Assembly (NCBI GenBank): GCA_013329175.1
Contig: DUKR01000002.1
Location: 1 to 24,804 of the forward strand
Length of the DNA: 24,804 bases
Source: Candidatus Woesearchaeota archaeon
Lineage (GTDB): Archaea > Nanobdellota > Nanobdellia > Woesearchaeales > UBA11716
Direction: 5' to 3'
Part shown: piece by piece, positions 1 through 8,033 of the stretch
Layout: each line of letters begins with the position of its first letter
Position numbering within the stretch: position 1 is the stretch's first letter
The notes under the pieces: model-generated
Seen by the model: only the letters and a program-made list of their open reading frames with translations
Databases searched by the model: none
Told to the model about the DNA's origin: nothing
Program-made: the position numbers and the translations under genes

Positions 1-108
1 AGACTTTTGCAAAGTTCTCTAAGGTTTATTGCATGCAGAAAGCAAATGGCTCGTAATCGTATGGCCGCAAACCATTTTTATAGTGAAATACCTAAGGCAG
101 GAGAATAA
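1..108 (+). CDS. Possible 3' end of an unidentified gene
   Basis: Frame 1 is open from the window edge to a TAA at 106-108, giving 35 residues that end in EIPKAGE. The composition is basic in the middle (RKQMARNRM), which would suit the C-terminus of a real protein, but there is too little to recognise a family. It lies 46 nt upstream of the lipid kinase on the same strand. An open frame of this length can occur by chance, so this is a weak call. Confidence 0.3.
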   Translation, partial: RLLQSSLRFIACRKQMARNRMAANHFYSEIPKAGE

Positions 109-125
109 ACGCCATCATGCTTTGT

Positions 126-133
126 GATTATAG
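126..133 (+). promoter_or_regulatory. Weak TATA-like element before lipid kinase
   Basis: The stretch gattatag is centred about 25 nt upstream of the GTG at 155. That spacing matches an archaeal TATA box for a leaderless transcript, but the match to the consensus is poor. Confidence 0.3.
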
Positions 134-154
134 GATATTAATCGCTGATGGAAG

Positions 155-1060
155 GTGATTACTATAGCCAACAAGGTAATAGCCCTCATCAACCCTAACG
201 CTACAAAAGCGAAGAAAGCCATACGCTTCTGTAAATCAAGGAGCTTGGCGTATCATATCCTTTTAGACGCTAGCAACTGCTTGTCCCTATTGCAGCGCTA
301 TGCATCTGGGAATGGCGCTACTTTTCTTGTCTTTGGTGGGGATGGAACCTATAATGCCTTCACCAATGCGCTCTTCTCCCTAACTAAAAGGCAAAGGGAT
401 ACATGCTACGCCGGTTTCCTTCCCTGTGGAAGGGCAAATGACCTCCCTGCCGCATTGGGAATACCTAATTCATTGCCCTCGGCATACGACCGGATACTTG
501 CAGGGGAAATAAGAAAAATTGACGTGCTTAAGGTTAACAAACATTTCTTTTTGAGTGGTGGAGGCTTTGGGCTTCCTGCCGAGGTAGTCAAGACGCACCA
601 CACGTTGGCAGCATCAACATTCCATCAAAAGGTGCTCCTGCCTCTTGGGAATTTAAGTTACCTTGCTGTGACACTTGCTAAGATGATGGAAGCCAGAGCC
701 TGGGTTGATATCAAGTGTGGCCATGAAACTCACCCTGAAAGGCTTATGCTCTGTGCAATCATGAACCAGCCTTTTATTGGGAAGCGGTTTTTGCTCTGCC
801 CCCCTGCCAAACAATCAGATGGGCTGCTTGATGTGGTGAGCATACCAAAACAGCCTACAAGAGCAGCAAACTTTGCTATCCTCCTGAAAGTGCTGAAGGG
901 GACTCATCTCAGGAATAGAGAGGTGAAACATGTGCAGGCTAGGGAGATCACCATAACTACCACAAAGCAGGCAACATTTATGGCAGATGGAGAATTGCTC
1001 TGCAGTGGCACCGCCTTCAAATTCACTTGCCACAGGAATGCCATACGCATCCTATGCTGA
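155..1060 (+). CDS. Diacylglycerol-kinase-family lipid kinase
   Basis: This is a 301-residue protein of the diacylglycerol kinase catalytic-domain family (DagK/YegS/LCB5 type). These enzymes phosphorylate a lipid hydroxyl with a nucleoside triphosphate on the cytoplasmic face of the membrane. The nucleotide-binding signature GGDGTYNAF starts at residue 61. The following GFLPCGRANDLPAALGIP (87 onward) matches the family block GxLPxGTxNDfAxxLGIP, with Arg where Thr is usual. The C-terminal half carries the expected VDIKC and MADGELL-type beta-sandwich elements. The start is GTG at 155; the ATG at 148 is in another frame. The gene converges on the BtaA-like gene with a 9-bp overlap. The true substrate is unknown; in an archaeon it could be an archaeal glycerolipid, a polyprenol or an unusual lipid made by the neighbouring genes. 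Confidence 0.85.
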   Translation: MITIANKVIALINPNATKAKKAIRFCKSRSLAYHILLDASNCLSLLQRYASGNGATFLVFGGDGTYNAFTNALFSLTKRQRDTCYAGFLPCGRANDLPAALGIPNSLPSAYDRILAGEIRKIDVLKVNKHFFLSGGGFGLPAEVVKTHHTLAASTFHQKVLLPLGNLSYLAVTLAKMMEARAWVDIKCGHETHPERLMLCAIMNQPFIGKRFLLCPPAKQSDGLLDVVSIPKQPTRAANFAILLKVLKGTHLRNREVKHVQAREITITTTKQATFMADGELLCSGTAFKFTCHRNAIRILC

Positions 1061-2125
1061 GCGACTTTCAACATGAAACGACCCATAGAATCCTGTCCTA
1101 TCCTGCACCTTTGGCATGCCCCTTTTGATTGGAGTGAAACCTGAAAAAAGGGGATGGCTGTTGCGGGGTACAAGATTGTTCCAATAGCATAGCCGGCCAC
1201 CCCTTGCAATGGCTCCGGCGATAACCTGTAATGAATTTTCATACTCCTGTTGAGACATCCCCTCAAAGATATCTGAACAATTGCATAGGGTAAATGAGCC
1301 AGGCTTCTGCCTTGAGCAAAAGCTGATAATATCATCATGCACTACCTCAATTTGCCTGGCTTTTTCACGGGCTACGCTGAACGCTGCTGGGTCAAGATAA
1401 GGATGGCCTATGAGAGGAGGACTAAGGCTGCCCGTAAGAATGAAAGCCAGGAACCAGTTGCCCTTAACAGGAACTGTGCAGAGCATCCTCTCAAAGCGGG
1501 ATCTAAATACATTTGAATGGCCTTCTGAAGCAAGATGCGCATACTGGGCACTTGCTCTAGCAGCATGCTTTAGCACAAGGGAAGAAAAAAAAAGCGAAAA
1601 GCCTAATCTCCATCGTGCTGAATCCCATGATTTCCTGAATATCACCTGCTGCTCTGTAACTGACCTGCACGCAAGCATTGCCCTGATTGCCTTTCTCCCA
1701 AGTATTACAGGCAGGCCAAACCTGCGAAAAAATGAGAGGTAGCGCTCAAACCTCCCCATATGAATTACGCCTGACCTAATGGATCCTGGCCGCCTATCCC
1801 AATATAGCTGCTCCTTCTGTGAGAGGAGAGGAACAAGCTTCTGATAAAGCAGGAGGCGGTCATTGCAGGGGAGATAACCAAGAAAGCGGATGAATGCATC
1901 AAACGGCAATGCCTTTATTGCAGCAATTTTGAGGCGAATGATCATGAGCTGGCCAATATCAGCATCAATTGCAACAAGCCTTTCAGGAGAGTGCAAAAGC
2001 AGCGCAAAGACGTTTTCTCCTCCTGATGCAATAGTAAGAATTCTGTCATGGTGTGTTGGCCTGAGGGCATTTGTCAGGATTGCAGAATCCTCCCAGCACA
2101 TGCTGTAGGATGGTCGCATTTGCAT
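1052..2125 (-). CDS. BtaA-like (DUF3419) SAM-dependent 3-amino-3-carboxypropyl transferase
   Basis: This 357-residue protein resembles BtaA/DUF3419. In bacteria BtaA moves the 3-amino-3-carboxypropyl group of S-adenosylmethionine onto diacylglycerol, the first step of homoserine betaine lipid synthesis. The N-terminus has the family pattern YSMCWEDSAIL (residues 7-17). It is followed by a Rossmann SAM-binding segment, ILTIASGGENVFALL, and the acidic strand end LVAIDAD. Near the C-terminus, LCNCSDIFEGMS corresponds to the conserved LSDIFEYM-like strand. The start at 2125 (MQMRPSY) lies about 26 nt from a TATA-like box on its strand; the Met at 2119 is an alternative. No BtaB-like N-methyltransferase is in the window, so the product may be an unmethylated homoserine-type lipid or something else. 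Assignment to the family is firm; substrate is inference. Confidence 0.75.
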   Translation of the reverse strand: MQMRPSYSMCWEDSAILTNALRPTHHDRILTIASGGENVFALLLHSPERLVAIDADIGQLMIIRLKIAAIKALPFDAFIRFLGYLPCNDRLLLYQKLVPLLSQKEQLYWDRRPGSIRSGVIHMGRFERYLSFFRRFGLPVILGRKAIRAMLACRSVTEQQVIFRKSWDSARWRLGFSLFFSSLVLKHAARASAQYAHLASEGHSNVFRSRFERMLCTVPVKGNWFLAFILTGSLSPPLIGHPYLDPAAFSVAREKARQIEVVHDDIISFCSRQKPGSFTLCNCSDIFEGMSQQEYENSLQVIAGAIARGGRLCYWNNLVPRNSHPLFSGFTPIKRGMPKVQDRTGFYGSFHVESRSA

Positions 2126-2146
2126 CCAACGCTAAGTATTCTGGCG

Positions 2147-2166
2147 CTATAAAAAATTTTATATTA
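2147..2166. promoter_or_regulatory. Divergent TATA boxes for BtaA-like and SDR genes
   Basis: A 20-bp AT block contains two back-to-back TATA elements. On the plus strand ttttatatta (2157-2166) is centred about 27 nt before the ATG at 2187. On the minus strand ttttttatag (2156-2147) is centred about 26 nt before the ATG at 2125. Both distances fit leaderless archaeal transcripts, so the two genes probably share a compact divergent control region. Confidence 0.55.
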
Positions 2167-2186
2167 CCCCCCTTTAGCGGCTAGGT

Positions 2187-3239
2187 ATGGCACGGGTTTT
2201 TCTTACTGGGGGAAGCGGATTGTTAGGTCGCGCATTTTTCACCTCACTTATCGGGGAGCCAGATGTACAGTCTGTTTATGCCCTTACGAGAGATAAGCGG
2301 TCATTTCAGTGGGTACAAGGCAGTCAATGCATAGGGGATAATGGGAGAAAGTTTCACCCCCTTGAAGGAGACCTTCTTTCTTCCTCTTTTGCAGGCACAG
2401 GAGACGCAAGAAAAAGCCTGGTGGGATGTGATGAAGTCATTCACCTTGCTGCTGACACAAGCCTTGCACAACGCTGGGCAGGAGATGAGCATCCTAATGT
2501 CTTTGCCCTGCGTATGCTGCTTTCCTGCCTAAAAGACTCTAAAAAACTAAAGCATTTCTGTTATGTAAGCAGTGCCTATGCCTGCGGAGAGGTATCCTCT
2601 GCTGTACCTGAAGGCTGGCTTTCTTTGCCAGCGGCATTCAGGGCACCCTATGAGCAGTCCAAGTGGGAATGTGAAAAAATGCTAAAGGAGTTTTGTAGTG
2701 AGCAGGATTTCAGAGTAACTATTGTTCGGCCATCTATTCTCATCAGCTCTGCAGCATTAAACTGTACTGGTATTAGAAAGCAAAAGACCATCTATCTTTT
2801 TGCCAAGGCACTTCAGGAAGTTACAGAAAAACAGCATAACGATGCTGTAATCCGCCTGGCAGGTGATGTGGATGCAACATTGAATATCGTCAGTGCAGAG
2901 GAGGTAGCGCACATCCTCATGCAAAGCCGCCATGCCATGGAAAAGAGTACCATCATCAATGCAGTCAATAGCGAAGAGGTTGCTGCAGGTGCCCTTCTTG
3001 AAGCAATGATGCAGGGGCTTAATTGCAGGGGGCTTTTCAGGTTTGCAGGAAGAAGCATAGAAAATATGACACGAATGGAAATGGAGATATCCCGCACAAC
3101 AAAGCATTTTATTCCTTACCTTTCTGGTGTATCCTTGCAATGGGAATCCTCTGCAGTAACATATCTGGATGGCAGGCGTTTTCCCTCAGAGGAAGAAGTC
3201 CTCAGCCACATCACTCAATTTTGCAGGGAAGGTGCCTAA
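2187..3239 (+). CDS. NAD(P)-dependent epimerase/dehydratase, extended SDR
   Basis: A 350-residue extended short-chain dehydrogenase/reductase. The glycine-rich nucleotide-binding motif TGGSGLLG is at residues 7-14, HLAAD follows at 86-90, and the active-site pair YxxxK is Y155/K159 within PYEQSKWE, with Ser128 or Ser129 as the partner. Such enzymes act on nucleotide sugars, sterol or carotenoid alcohols, or other ketones and alcohols. The C-terminal half does not identify a substrate. It is the first gene of an operon: its TAA overlaps the ATG of the UbiA gene by one base, and that gene overlaps the next. With prenyltransferase and radical SAM neighbours, a role in lipid or isoprenoid modification is the best inference. 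Confidence 0.85.
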   Translation: MARVFLTGGSGLLGRAFFTSLIGEPDVQSVYALTRDKRSFQWVQGSQCIGDNGRKFHPLEGDLLSSSFAGTGDARKSLVGCDEVIHLAADTSLAQRWAGDEHPNVFALRMLLSCLKDSKKLKHFCYVSSAYACGEVSSAVPEGWLSLPAAFRAPYEQSKWECEKMLKEFCSEQDFRVTIVRPSILISSAALNCTGIRKQKTIYLFAKALQEVTEKQHNDAVIRLAGDVDATLNIVSAEEVAHILMQSRHAMEKSTIINAVNSEEVAAGALLEAMMQGLNCRGLFRFAGRSIENMTRMEMEISRTTKHFIPYLSGVSLQWESSAVTYLDGRRFPSEEEVLSHITQFCREGA

Positions 3240-4147
3240 TGCAAAGAATGCCAGTCAGTGCTTCGGTTGCGGCATATGCCCTTGAACGATTCCCGGTCTG
3301 GATACTTGTACTTACCTCACTGTTCGTTGTTTTGAGTTCAGGGGCGGTGGTCCTTGCACCTTTCGGCCGGCCTTTTCCAGGCTTAATGCCAATAGGTATT
3401 GCAACAATAACCGTTGTGCTTTTCATGTTTCACATGCGTGTCTTTGATGACATGAAGGATAAAAGGTTTGATGACAGGCATCATCCTTCACGCCTGATAC
3501 AGAAGGGAAAAATCTCACTTAAGGCGCTGCTTGTGATAGACCTGTTGGGAATAGCTGTCCAGTTCATACTTACCCTGCTCTATTCAGTCAACGCAGTGAT
3601 TTGGCTCCTTTTTGCGTATGCTTACGCTGCTCTTGCCGGCGCTGATTTTATGGCAGGCACTGTGCTCAGGCGGCATTTTTTTTTGTATAACCTCTTGAAT
3701 ATACTGCAGCTTTTTTTTGTGCAGCTTTATATCTATGCGATGTTCACGCCTTTTTTCTCGCTTACTGATCCTGGCTTGTTCATCCATTTCCTTTTTGCTA
3801 TCGGCAATGCAGGAATCCTTGAGATAGCAAGAAAACTAAAGGCACCGGAACAGGAGTCCACAGGAAACGACACCTATTCAGCACGCCTTGGGATTGATGG
3901 AGCAGCAGTATTCTTCGTAACCTTGTGCCTGTTCATTTATGGCCTGTTCCTGGCACTTTTCTTTTCGCAGCCTTACACCACCAGCCAATTCTTGCTAAGC
4001 TTTGCGGCACCAGCAGTTGTTTGCATCGCTGCGATCGCCTATGCCCTGTTGAGAAAAGGCCTGAGTGCTGCAGCAATCCCAGGAGCCGCAATATTTTTCT
4101 ACCTTGTGACGCATGGCTCCCTTGCATTACCATTCCTGTTCCAATGA
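3239..4147 (+). CDS. UbiA-family prenyltransferase
   Basis: A 302-residue integral membrane protein with about eight hydrophobic segments. The first Asp-rich motif is FDDMKDKRFDD (D70, D71, D74, D78), which binds Mg2+ and prenyl diphosphate in the UbiA superfamily. The segment EIARKLKAPEQE...DTYSARLG in the third quarter matches the second conserved loop. Members attach a polyprenyl chain to quinones, haem, chlorophyll, sugars or, in archaea, geranylgeranylglyceryl phosphate. The reading frame is open upstream to 3023, but the ATG at 3239 is preferred because it gives the normal family length and forms a TAATG junction with the SDR. The stop overlaps the next start as ATGA. Closest family resemblance is to the COG0382 members with FDExKDxxDD motifs; the acceptor is unknown. 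Confidence 0.85.
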   Translation: MQRMPVSASVAAYALERFPVWILVLTSLFVVLSSGAVVLAPFGRPFPGLMPIGIATITVVLFMFHMRVFDDMKDKRFDDRHHPSRLIQKGKISLKALLVIDLLGIAVQFILTLLYSVNAVIWLLFAYAYAALAGADFMAGTVLRRHFFLYNLLNILQLFFVQLYIYAMFTPFFSLTDPGLFIHFLFAIGNAGILEIARKLKAPEQESTGNDTYSARLGIDGAAVFFVTLCLFIYGLFLALFFSQPYTTSQFLLSFAAPAVVCIAAIAYALLRKGLSAAAIPGAAIFFYLVTHGSLALPFLFQ

Positions 4148-5292
4148 CTATCAACACAAAAGAGCTGTACCGCCTGCCATGGAAAGCGGATGATAACCCC
4201 AATGGGTGGATTGAGGTAACAATCTATTGCCAGCTCAAATGCCCAGGCTGTTACCGAGGGCTTGCTGAAGAAGGAGCAAAACGCCTGCATGCCCCTCTTG
4301 ATAAGCTGAAGGAAGAAGTTACCTTGCACAGGAAATACCGCAATGCGCAGACGATATCCATTGCTGGAGGTGAGCCGCTGCTCTACCCGCATCTGCAGGA
4401 GATAATTGCGTTTATTGCAGGGCTTGGCATGAAAGTCAAGATATATACTAATGGGCTGGCGCTTACAAGAGAAAAGCTTGAGCGCCTCAAAATTTCAGGG
4501 GCAACTGAATTCATTATCCATGCCGACTTGTACCAACAGCGACCTGACATGACTGGCCCAGACAGCATCGACCAGTTAAGAGAGCATTTCTGCAGGCTGT
4601 TTCGTGATGTAGGTGGCATTAATCTTGGTTTTATCATGCCTGTCTCCTTAGGTGATATCCATCAGGTTGCCGGCCTCTGCAGGTTTGCCAAAAGAAATGC
4701 TGACATCATCAGCCTGCTGGTCTTTATACCTTACAAGGAAATGCTTCCTGCAACGCAGTCCTCATTCAAAAAAGAAGGCCTTTGTTCTATTGGGATGGAG
4801 AAGCTTGCAGAAACTGTTGGAGAGGCATACTCCTGCAGGCCATGCGCTTACCTTGGGAAGAAGCATTCGCGAAAAGTGTCATGGCTGTTTTTTGTTCCTC
4901 TTTTAAGAGGGAGCAAAGTAGCAGGGCATCTGAAGCCTCATCAGTACAGGTTTTTCCAGCAGCGGTACAGGAAAAAGAAATGCAGATACTTTATTACCGT
5001 CAATGGCAATAATGTCCGCCTTTCTTCCCTTGCAGCAGCCGGAGAGCCTGTGGCTGCTGCTTCCCACTGGCTAAAAAGGCATCTTTGGAAAAATTCTGGA
5101 GAGCAGCCGCTGCGGTATCAGGTCATCCTTTTGATTGACCCTCCTGACCATCTGCCGGAGGGATGGGACCTGTGCGATGGCTGCCCTGATGCCATGTTTT
5201 TTGGAAATTCGCTTGTGCCCTCCTGCCTTCTAGAACGGGTAAAGTCAGGAGAGGATATTGTTATCAGCAAAGCGCTCATAAGCGACATATGA
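4144..5292 (+). CDS. Radical SAM enzyme with C-terminal Cys motif
   Basis: A 382-residue radical SAM protein. The [4Fe-4S]-binding CxxxCxxC is C29, C33, C36 in CQLKCPGC, followed by Tyr as in many family members. GGEP at 75-78 is the SAM-binding motif. Near the C-terminus, CDGCPDAMFF and a later VPSC form a cysteine group like those holding auxiliary clusters, and CRPC lies in the middle. The reading frame is open upstream to 3925, but ATG 4144 gives an ATGA overlap with the UbiA stop and places the motif normally. The substrate cannot be read from sequence. As third gene after an SDR and a prenyltransferase it may carry out a radical methylation, C-C bond formation or cyclisation on a lipid. 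Its last 48 bp overlap the opposing GNAT gene. Confidence 0.8.
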   Translation: MTINTKELYRLPWKADDNPNGWIEVTIYCQLKCPGCYRGLAEEGAKRLHAPLDKLKEEVTLHRKYRNAQTISIAGGEPLLYPHLQEIIAFIAGLGMKVKIYTNGLALTREKLERLKISGATEFIIHADLYQQRPDMTGPDSIDQLREHFCRLFRDVGGINLGFIMPVSLGDIHQVAGLCRFAKRNADIISLLVFIPYKEMLPATQSSFKKEGLCSIGMEKLAETVGEAYSCRPCAYLGKKHSRKVSWLFFVPLLRGSKVAGHLKPHQYRFFQQRYRKKKCRYFITVNGNNVRLSSLAAAGEPVAAASHWLKRHLWKNSGEQPLRYQVILLIDPPDHLPEGWDLCDGCPDAMFFGNSLVPSCLLERVKSGEDIVISKALISDI

Positions 5293-6273
5293 TGACACCA
5301 TAGTATATCCTTCATAGGGAAATTTCGTCACTGCGTTTCCCTCTAAAATGAAAGGATAATAGCACTCAGCAAAGCCATCTTCCTGCGCCCGTACATGAAT
5401 AGCATGCAAAAGCGCTGCAGCAAGCCCCTGCTTTCTGTACTCACTGAGCACTCCCAGCGTCTTTAGAATGAGGCGCTTAGGGTTGCCTTTTTCAGGAAGC
5501 GCAAAACAGAAGCCAACAGGGTTCCTCCTGCTGTCCTCCAGAAAAAGCAGGTATTGCTCCTGCAGGAAGGAAAGATAGGGCTCATAGATAAAATAAAAAG
5601 AAGAAAGGGAAATCGGCGAATGGTTCCAGCTGTCCGTAAATATCTTGGAGGAGATGCCGTGCAGGATGCGCAATTCCCTGGTTGCATGTTTCCTGTCAAA
5701 CTGCCGGATACCAAATCCTGCTTCCAGGGCAGTATCATGCCCCTGCTTAGTGAAGGGGATGATGTATGAAAAATCAGTCCTGACTGCTGATACAAACCAT
5801 GCAACTTCCCTGAACCCCTGATTTGCCCAGGTGCCGGCATACCATGGAAGGTGGAGTGGGTCAAGCATGCTCTTTGTCTTCTGGATTCCTGATATGTATC
5901 GGTAGGAATGCCAGGTTGAAAGGTCTATAGGTCCCCTGATTTTTCTGCAGCCTTTCCTCTGAAGATGGCTGCAGGCATGTTTCAGGAGGGCAGCTGCGCT
6001 TGTTTTGTCTTCTGCCTCAAAAAATCCGATAATTCCGATGTCCTTATGTTCAGGATGTATTGCAACAACAAGATGCGCAAGCGCGTTGCCTTCCTTGTTG
6101 AAGATAAACTGTATGCTATCAATCTCTGAAAGGTACGGGTTAAACGTGGCAAGATATCTCCTGTAGCGTGCTATTGCTTCCTGCTGCTGCTGTGTTTTTC
6201 CATATATTCGCTCATGCAACTCTTCAAGCACTGCAAGGTTTGGTGAATAAAGCGGAAGTGATTGTATTGCCAT
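5245..6273 (-). CDS. GNAT-fold acyltransferase, YghO-like
   Basis: A 342-residue protein. The centre has KIRGPIDLSTWHSYRY (112-126), which resembles the GPxNxSTW block of YghO-like proteins. The C-terminal part, LKTLGVLSEYRKQGLAAALL (about 270-290), is a GNAT acyl-CoA pyrophosphate loop with the RxxGxA pattern. Such proteins transfer an acetyl or longer acyl group from CoA; the acceptor here is unknown. It is the last gene of the minus-strand operon, its ATG overlapping the stop of the PEP-utilising gene by one base (TGATG). Its 3' end overlaps the radical SAM gene by 48 bp. An alternative view is a FemAB-like tandem GNAT, since there is an N-terminal region that could be a degenerate GNAT domain. 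Confidence 0.7.
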   Translation of the reverse strand: MAIQSLPLYSPNLAVLEELHERIYGKTQQQQEAIARYRRYLATFNPYLSEIDSIQFIFNKEGNALAHLVVAIHPEHKDIGIIGFFEAEDKTSAAALLKHACSHLQRKGCRKIRGPIDLSTWHSYRYISGIQKTKSMLDPLHLPWYAGTWANQGFREVAWFVSAVRTDFSYIIPFTKQGHDTALEAGFGIRQFDRKHATRELRILHGISSKIFTDSWNHSPISLSSFYFIYEPYLSFLQEQYLLFLEDSRRNPVGFCFALPEKGNPKRLILKTLGVLSEYRKQGLAAALLHAIHVRAQEDGFAECYYPFILEGNAVTKFPYEGYTMVSSYVAYERFADNNILS

Positions 6274-8033
6274 CAGCTCTCAATCCTGATCTCACCGGTT
6301 TTTCCATCCATAGTGATTACCTGCCCGTCTTTTAATGCTTCTGTTGCTCCTGCAACACCTATTACGCAGGGAAGATTGAGTTCTCTTGCTACAATTGCAG
6401 CATGGGAAAGCATACCTCCTCTTTCAACGATGATGCCCCTGCAGAGGCCAAAAAGCGGCGTCCATCCTGGGTCAGTGTGCCTAGTGACGATGATATCAAA
6501 CGTATTGCTCCCTGCAGGCAGAGCGTAGGAGTCAAGGACCGTTACTTTCCCCCTTATTTTTCCGCCAGAGCAGCCCTCTCCCCTCAGGCCACTCTCCTTT
6601 TTTTCTTCTGGTGCAGGATGCTGGCATAAGGGCTCTCTGGCTTCAGTTGAAAACCTGTCAGGAACACGCTCTTTCTGATATTTTTGGTATGCCTTTTTTC
6701 GCATTGCAACAAGCCCCTTCAGCTCTGGCACCGGGGACGCTCCTTCGACATAACCAATGATATCATGGAGCTCCAGGTACTGAATATCCTCTGGTGTAAC
6801 AATAGCCTGCTCTTCATAGAGCCCTTTTCCCATGGCGGCAAATATATCGCGGCAGTATGAAAAGGCCTGAGAGCGAAGAAGCCTGTATGCTTCTCTTCTC
6901 CGGAGGTATTTTTTTGCTGAGGGAACAACAGCCAGGAACGCAAGCCTTGCGTGAGCCGGAAGCCTTCTGAGTTCCCTGCTCAATCCATTGTTTTGGGGTC
7001 CATTTATAGTAGTGGCTTTCTGATTTTGTGTATATAGGGTGCACAACTTCAGAAACTCAGGCAGGGTAATAGCGTTATGCGCCTCCAGCTTCAGGTCATT
7101 CCCAAACCTGCCCCTGTACTCTTGCAGGTATTTCCTGATGTTACGAAGCAATAAGCTGTATTCAGGAAGATTCTCAATGTCTGATGCTGCAACATTAGCT
7201 TTGCCTTCCAGGATAATAGCCTGAAGCTTTGGGCTTGCTGCCACTTCCTGTGCAATAAGGCGCATATCCTTTACCTGCTGTGCTGATGCTACTCTGCCAA
7301 GGCCAGTAATCATCTGCTGGAGAAAGGACTCATCAAGCCTGTACTTTCTGCACAAGGTTCGCAGGAATCCATATGTAGTCATAGCAAGGAAATCATTGTC
7401 AACAGTATGGCTCCATCTTCCAAGAAGCTCTCGCTTAAAGCTGTAGTAGACATGCAGTAATTCGTCAAGGTCCATTGCCGCAAAGTCCTGAGAAGAAGCC
7501 CATGACAGGTACTGATTCACCTTGCTAGTGAATTCCTTTGCTTTGCTCTCAAAAGCAATCAGCCTCGCCATGAGGAGGATATAGTAGTATGCCGAAAAAG
7601 GCATGGATTCCCCTTTGTTGAGACTGTTTTCAAGCTCTACTCTTTCCTTCACTCCAATCATTTCGTCAAGATTGCGCTTATTTCGCGCATATCCTGGAAA
7701 AAGGGCAAGCATCCTGTACCAATTAAAAAGGTTGTAAAACATTCTTCCTTTGTGAAACCCTATAAGGTTACTGAAAACGTGCTCCAGCCTGAGGATTCGG
7801 CTTTCGGAAACTCCCGAATGCCTTGCCACGTCAGCATAGACATTGGTGTAAAGGTCCTTTGCAAAGCTCATCGTCAGGGGAAGCACTATCCCTGCATAGC
7901 TTTCAGCAAGGTTGGTATTGTCCCATACACGGATGTGCCTCCTCCTCTGGGATGTTCCTGGCCTAAGCTGCACAAAACGGCCTTCTTTTCCTGTGCCTGC
8001 GACAGCCATTGTGTTTTCTTTGCTTAGCCCCAT
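6273..8033 (-). CDS. PEP-utilising mobile-domain protein lacking ATP-grasp domain
   Basis: A 586-residue protein. Residues about 500-586 are the swivelling phosphohistidine domain of PEP synthase, PPDK and rifampicin phosphotransferase. It has the motif ERGGMLSHAAIVAREL with the catalytic His at 544, followed by LPCVIGV and MDGKTGEI. Near the N-terminus, WDNTNLAESYAGIVLPLT matches the block that follows the ATP-grasp domain in rifampicin-phosphotransferase-like proteins. The ATP-grasp domain itself is absent, and no PEP-binding TIM barrel follows. The protein is therefore a middle-plus-mobile-domain form whose nucleotide-binding partner, if any, must be separate. The ATG at 8033 overlaps the end of the diiron gene by 10 bp; ATG 8009 is an alternative. 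It may shuttle phosphate to an acceptor made by the neighbouring enzymes. Confidence 0.75.
   Translation of the reverse strand: MGLSKENTMAVAGTGKEGRFVQLRPGTSQRRRHIRVWDNTNLAESYAGIVLPLTMSFAKDLYTNVYADVARHSGVSESRILRLEHVFSNLIGFHKGRMFYNLFNWYRMLALFPGYARNKRNLDEMIGVKERVELENSLNKGESMPFSAYYYILLMARLIAFESKAKEFTSKVNQYLSWASSQDFAAMDLDELLHVYYSFKRELLGRWSHTVDNDFLAMTTYGFLRTLCRKYRLDESFLQQMITGLGRVASAQQVKDMRLIAQEVAASPKLQAIILEGKANVAASDIENLPEYSLLLRNIRKYLQEYRGRFGNDLKLEAHNAITLPEFLKLCTLYTQNQKATTINGPQNNGLSRELRRLPAHARLAFLAVVPSAKKYLRRREAYRLLRSQAFSYCRDIFAAMGKGLYEEQAIVTPEDIQYLELHDIIGYVEGASPVPELKGLVAMRKKAYQKYQKERVPDRFSTEAREPLCQHPAPEEKKESGLRGEGCSGGKIRGKVTVLDSYALPAGSNTFDIIVTRHTDPGWTPLFGLCRGIIVERGGMLSHAAIVARELNLPCVIGVAGATEALKDGQVITMDGKTGEIRIES

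Noticed and set aside
3023..3238. Upstream extension of the UbiA frame
   Set aside because: It lies inside the SDR gene, is low in membrane character, and the ATG at 3239 gives normal UbiA length and a TAATG junction.
3925..4143. Upstream extension of the first radical SAM frame
   Set aside because: It overlaps the end of the UbiA gene; the ATGA junction at 4144 and motif spacing favour the shorter start.
406..8027. Many open frames of 60-150 codons antisense to or out of frame with the lipid-cluster genes
   Set aside because: They lie fully within better genes with recognisable domains and show no family motifs or start signals of their own.
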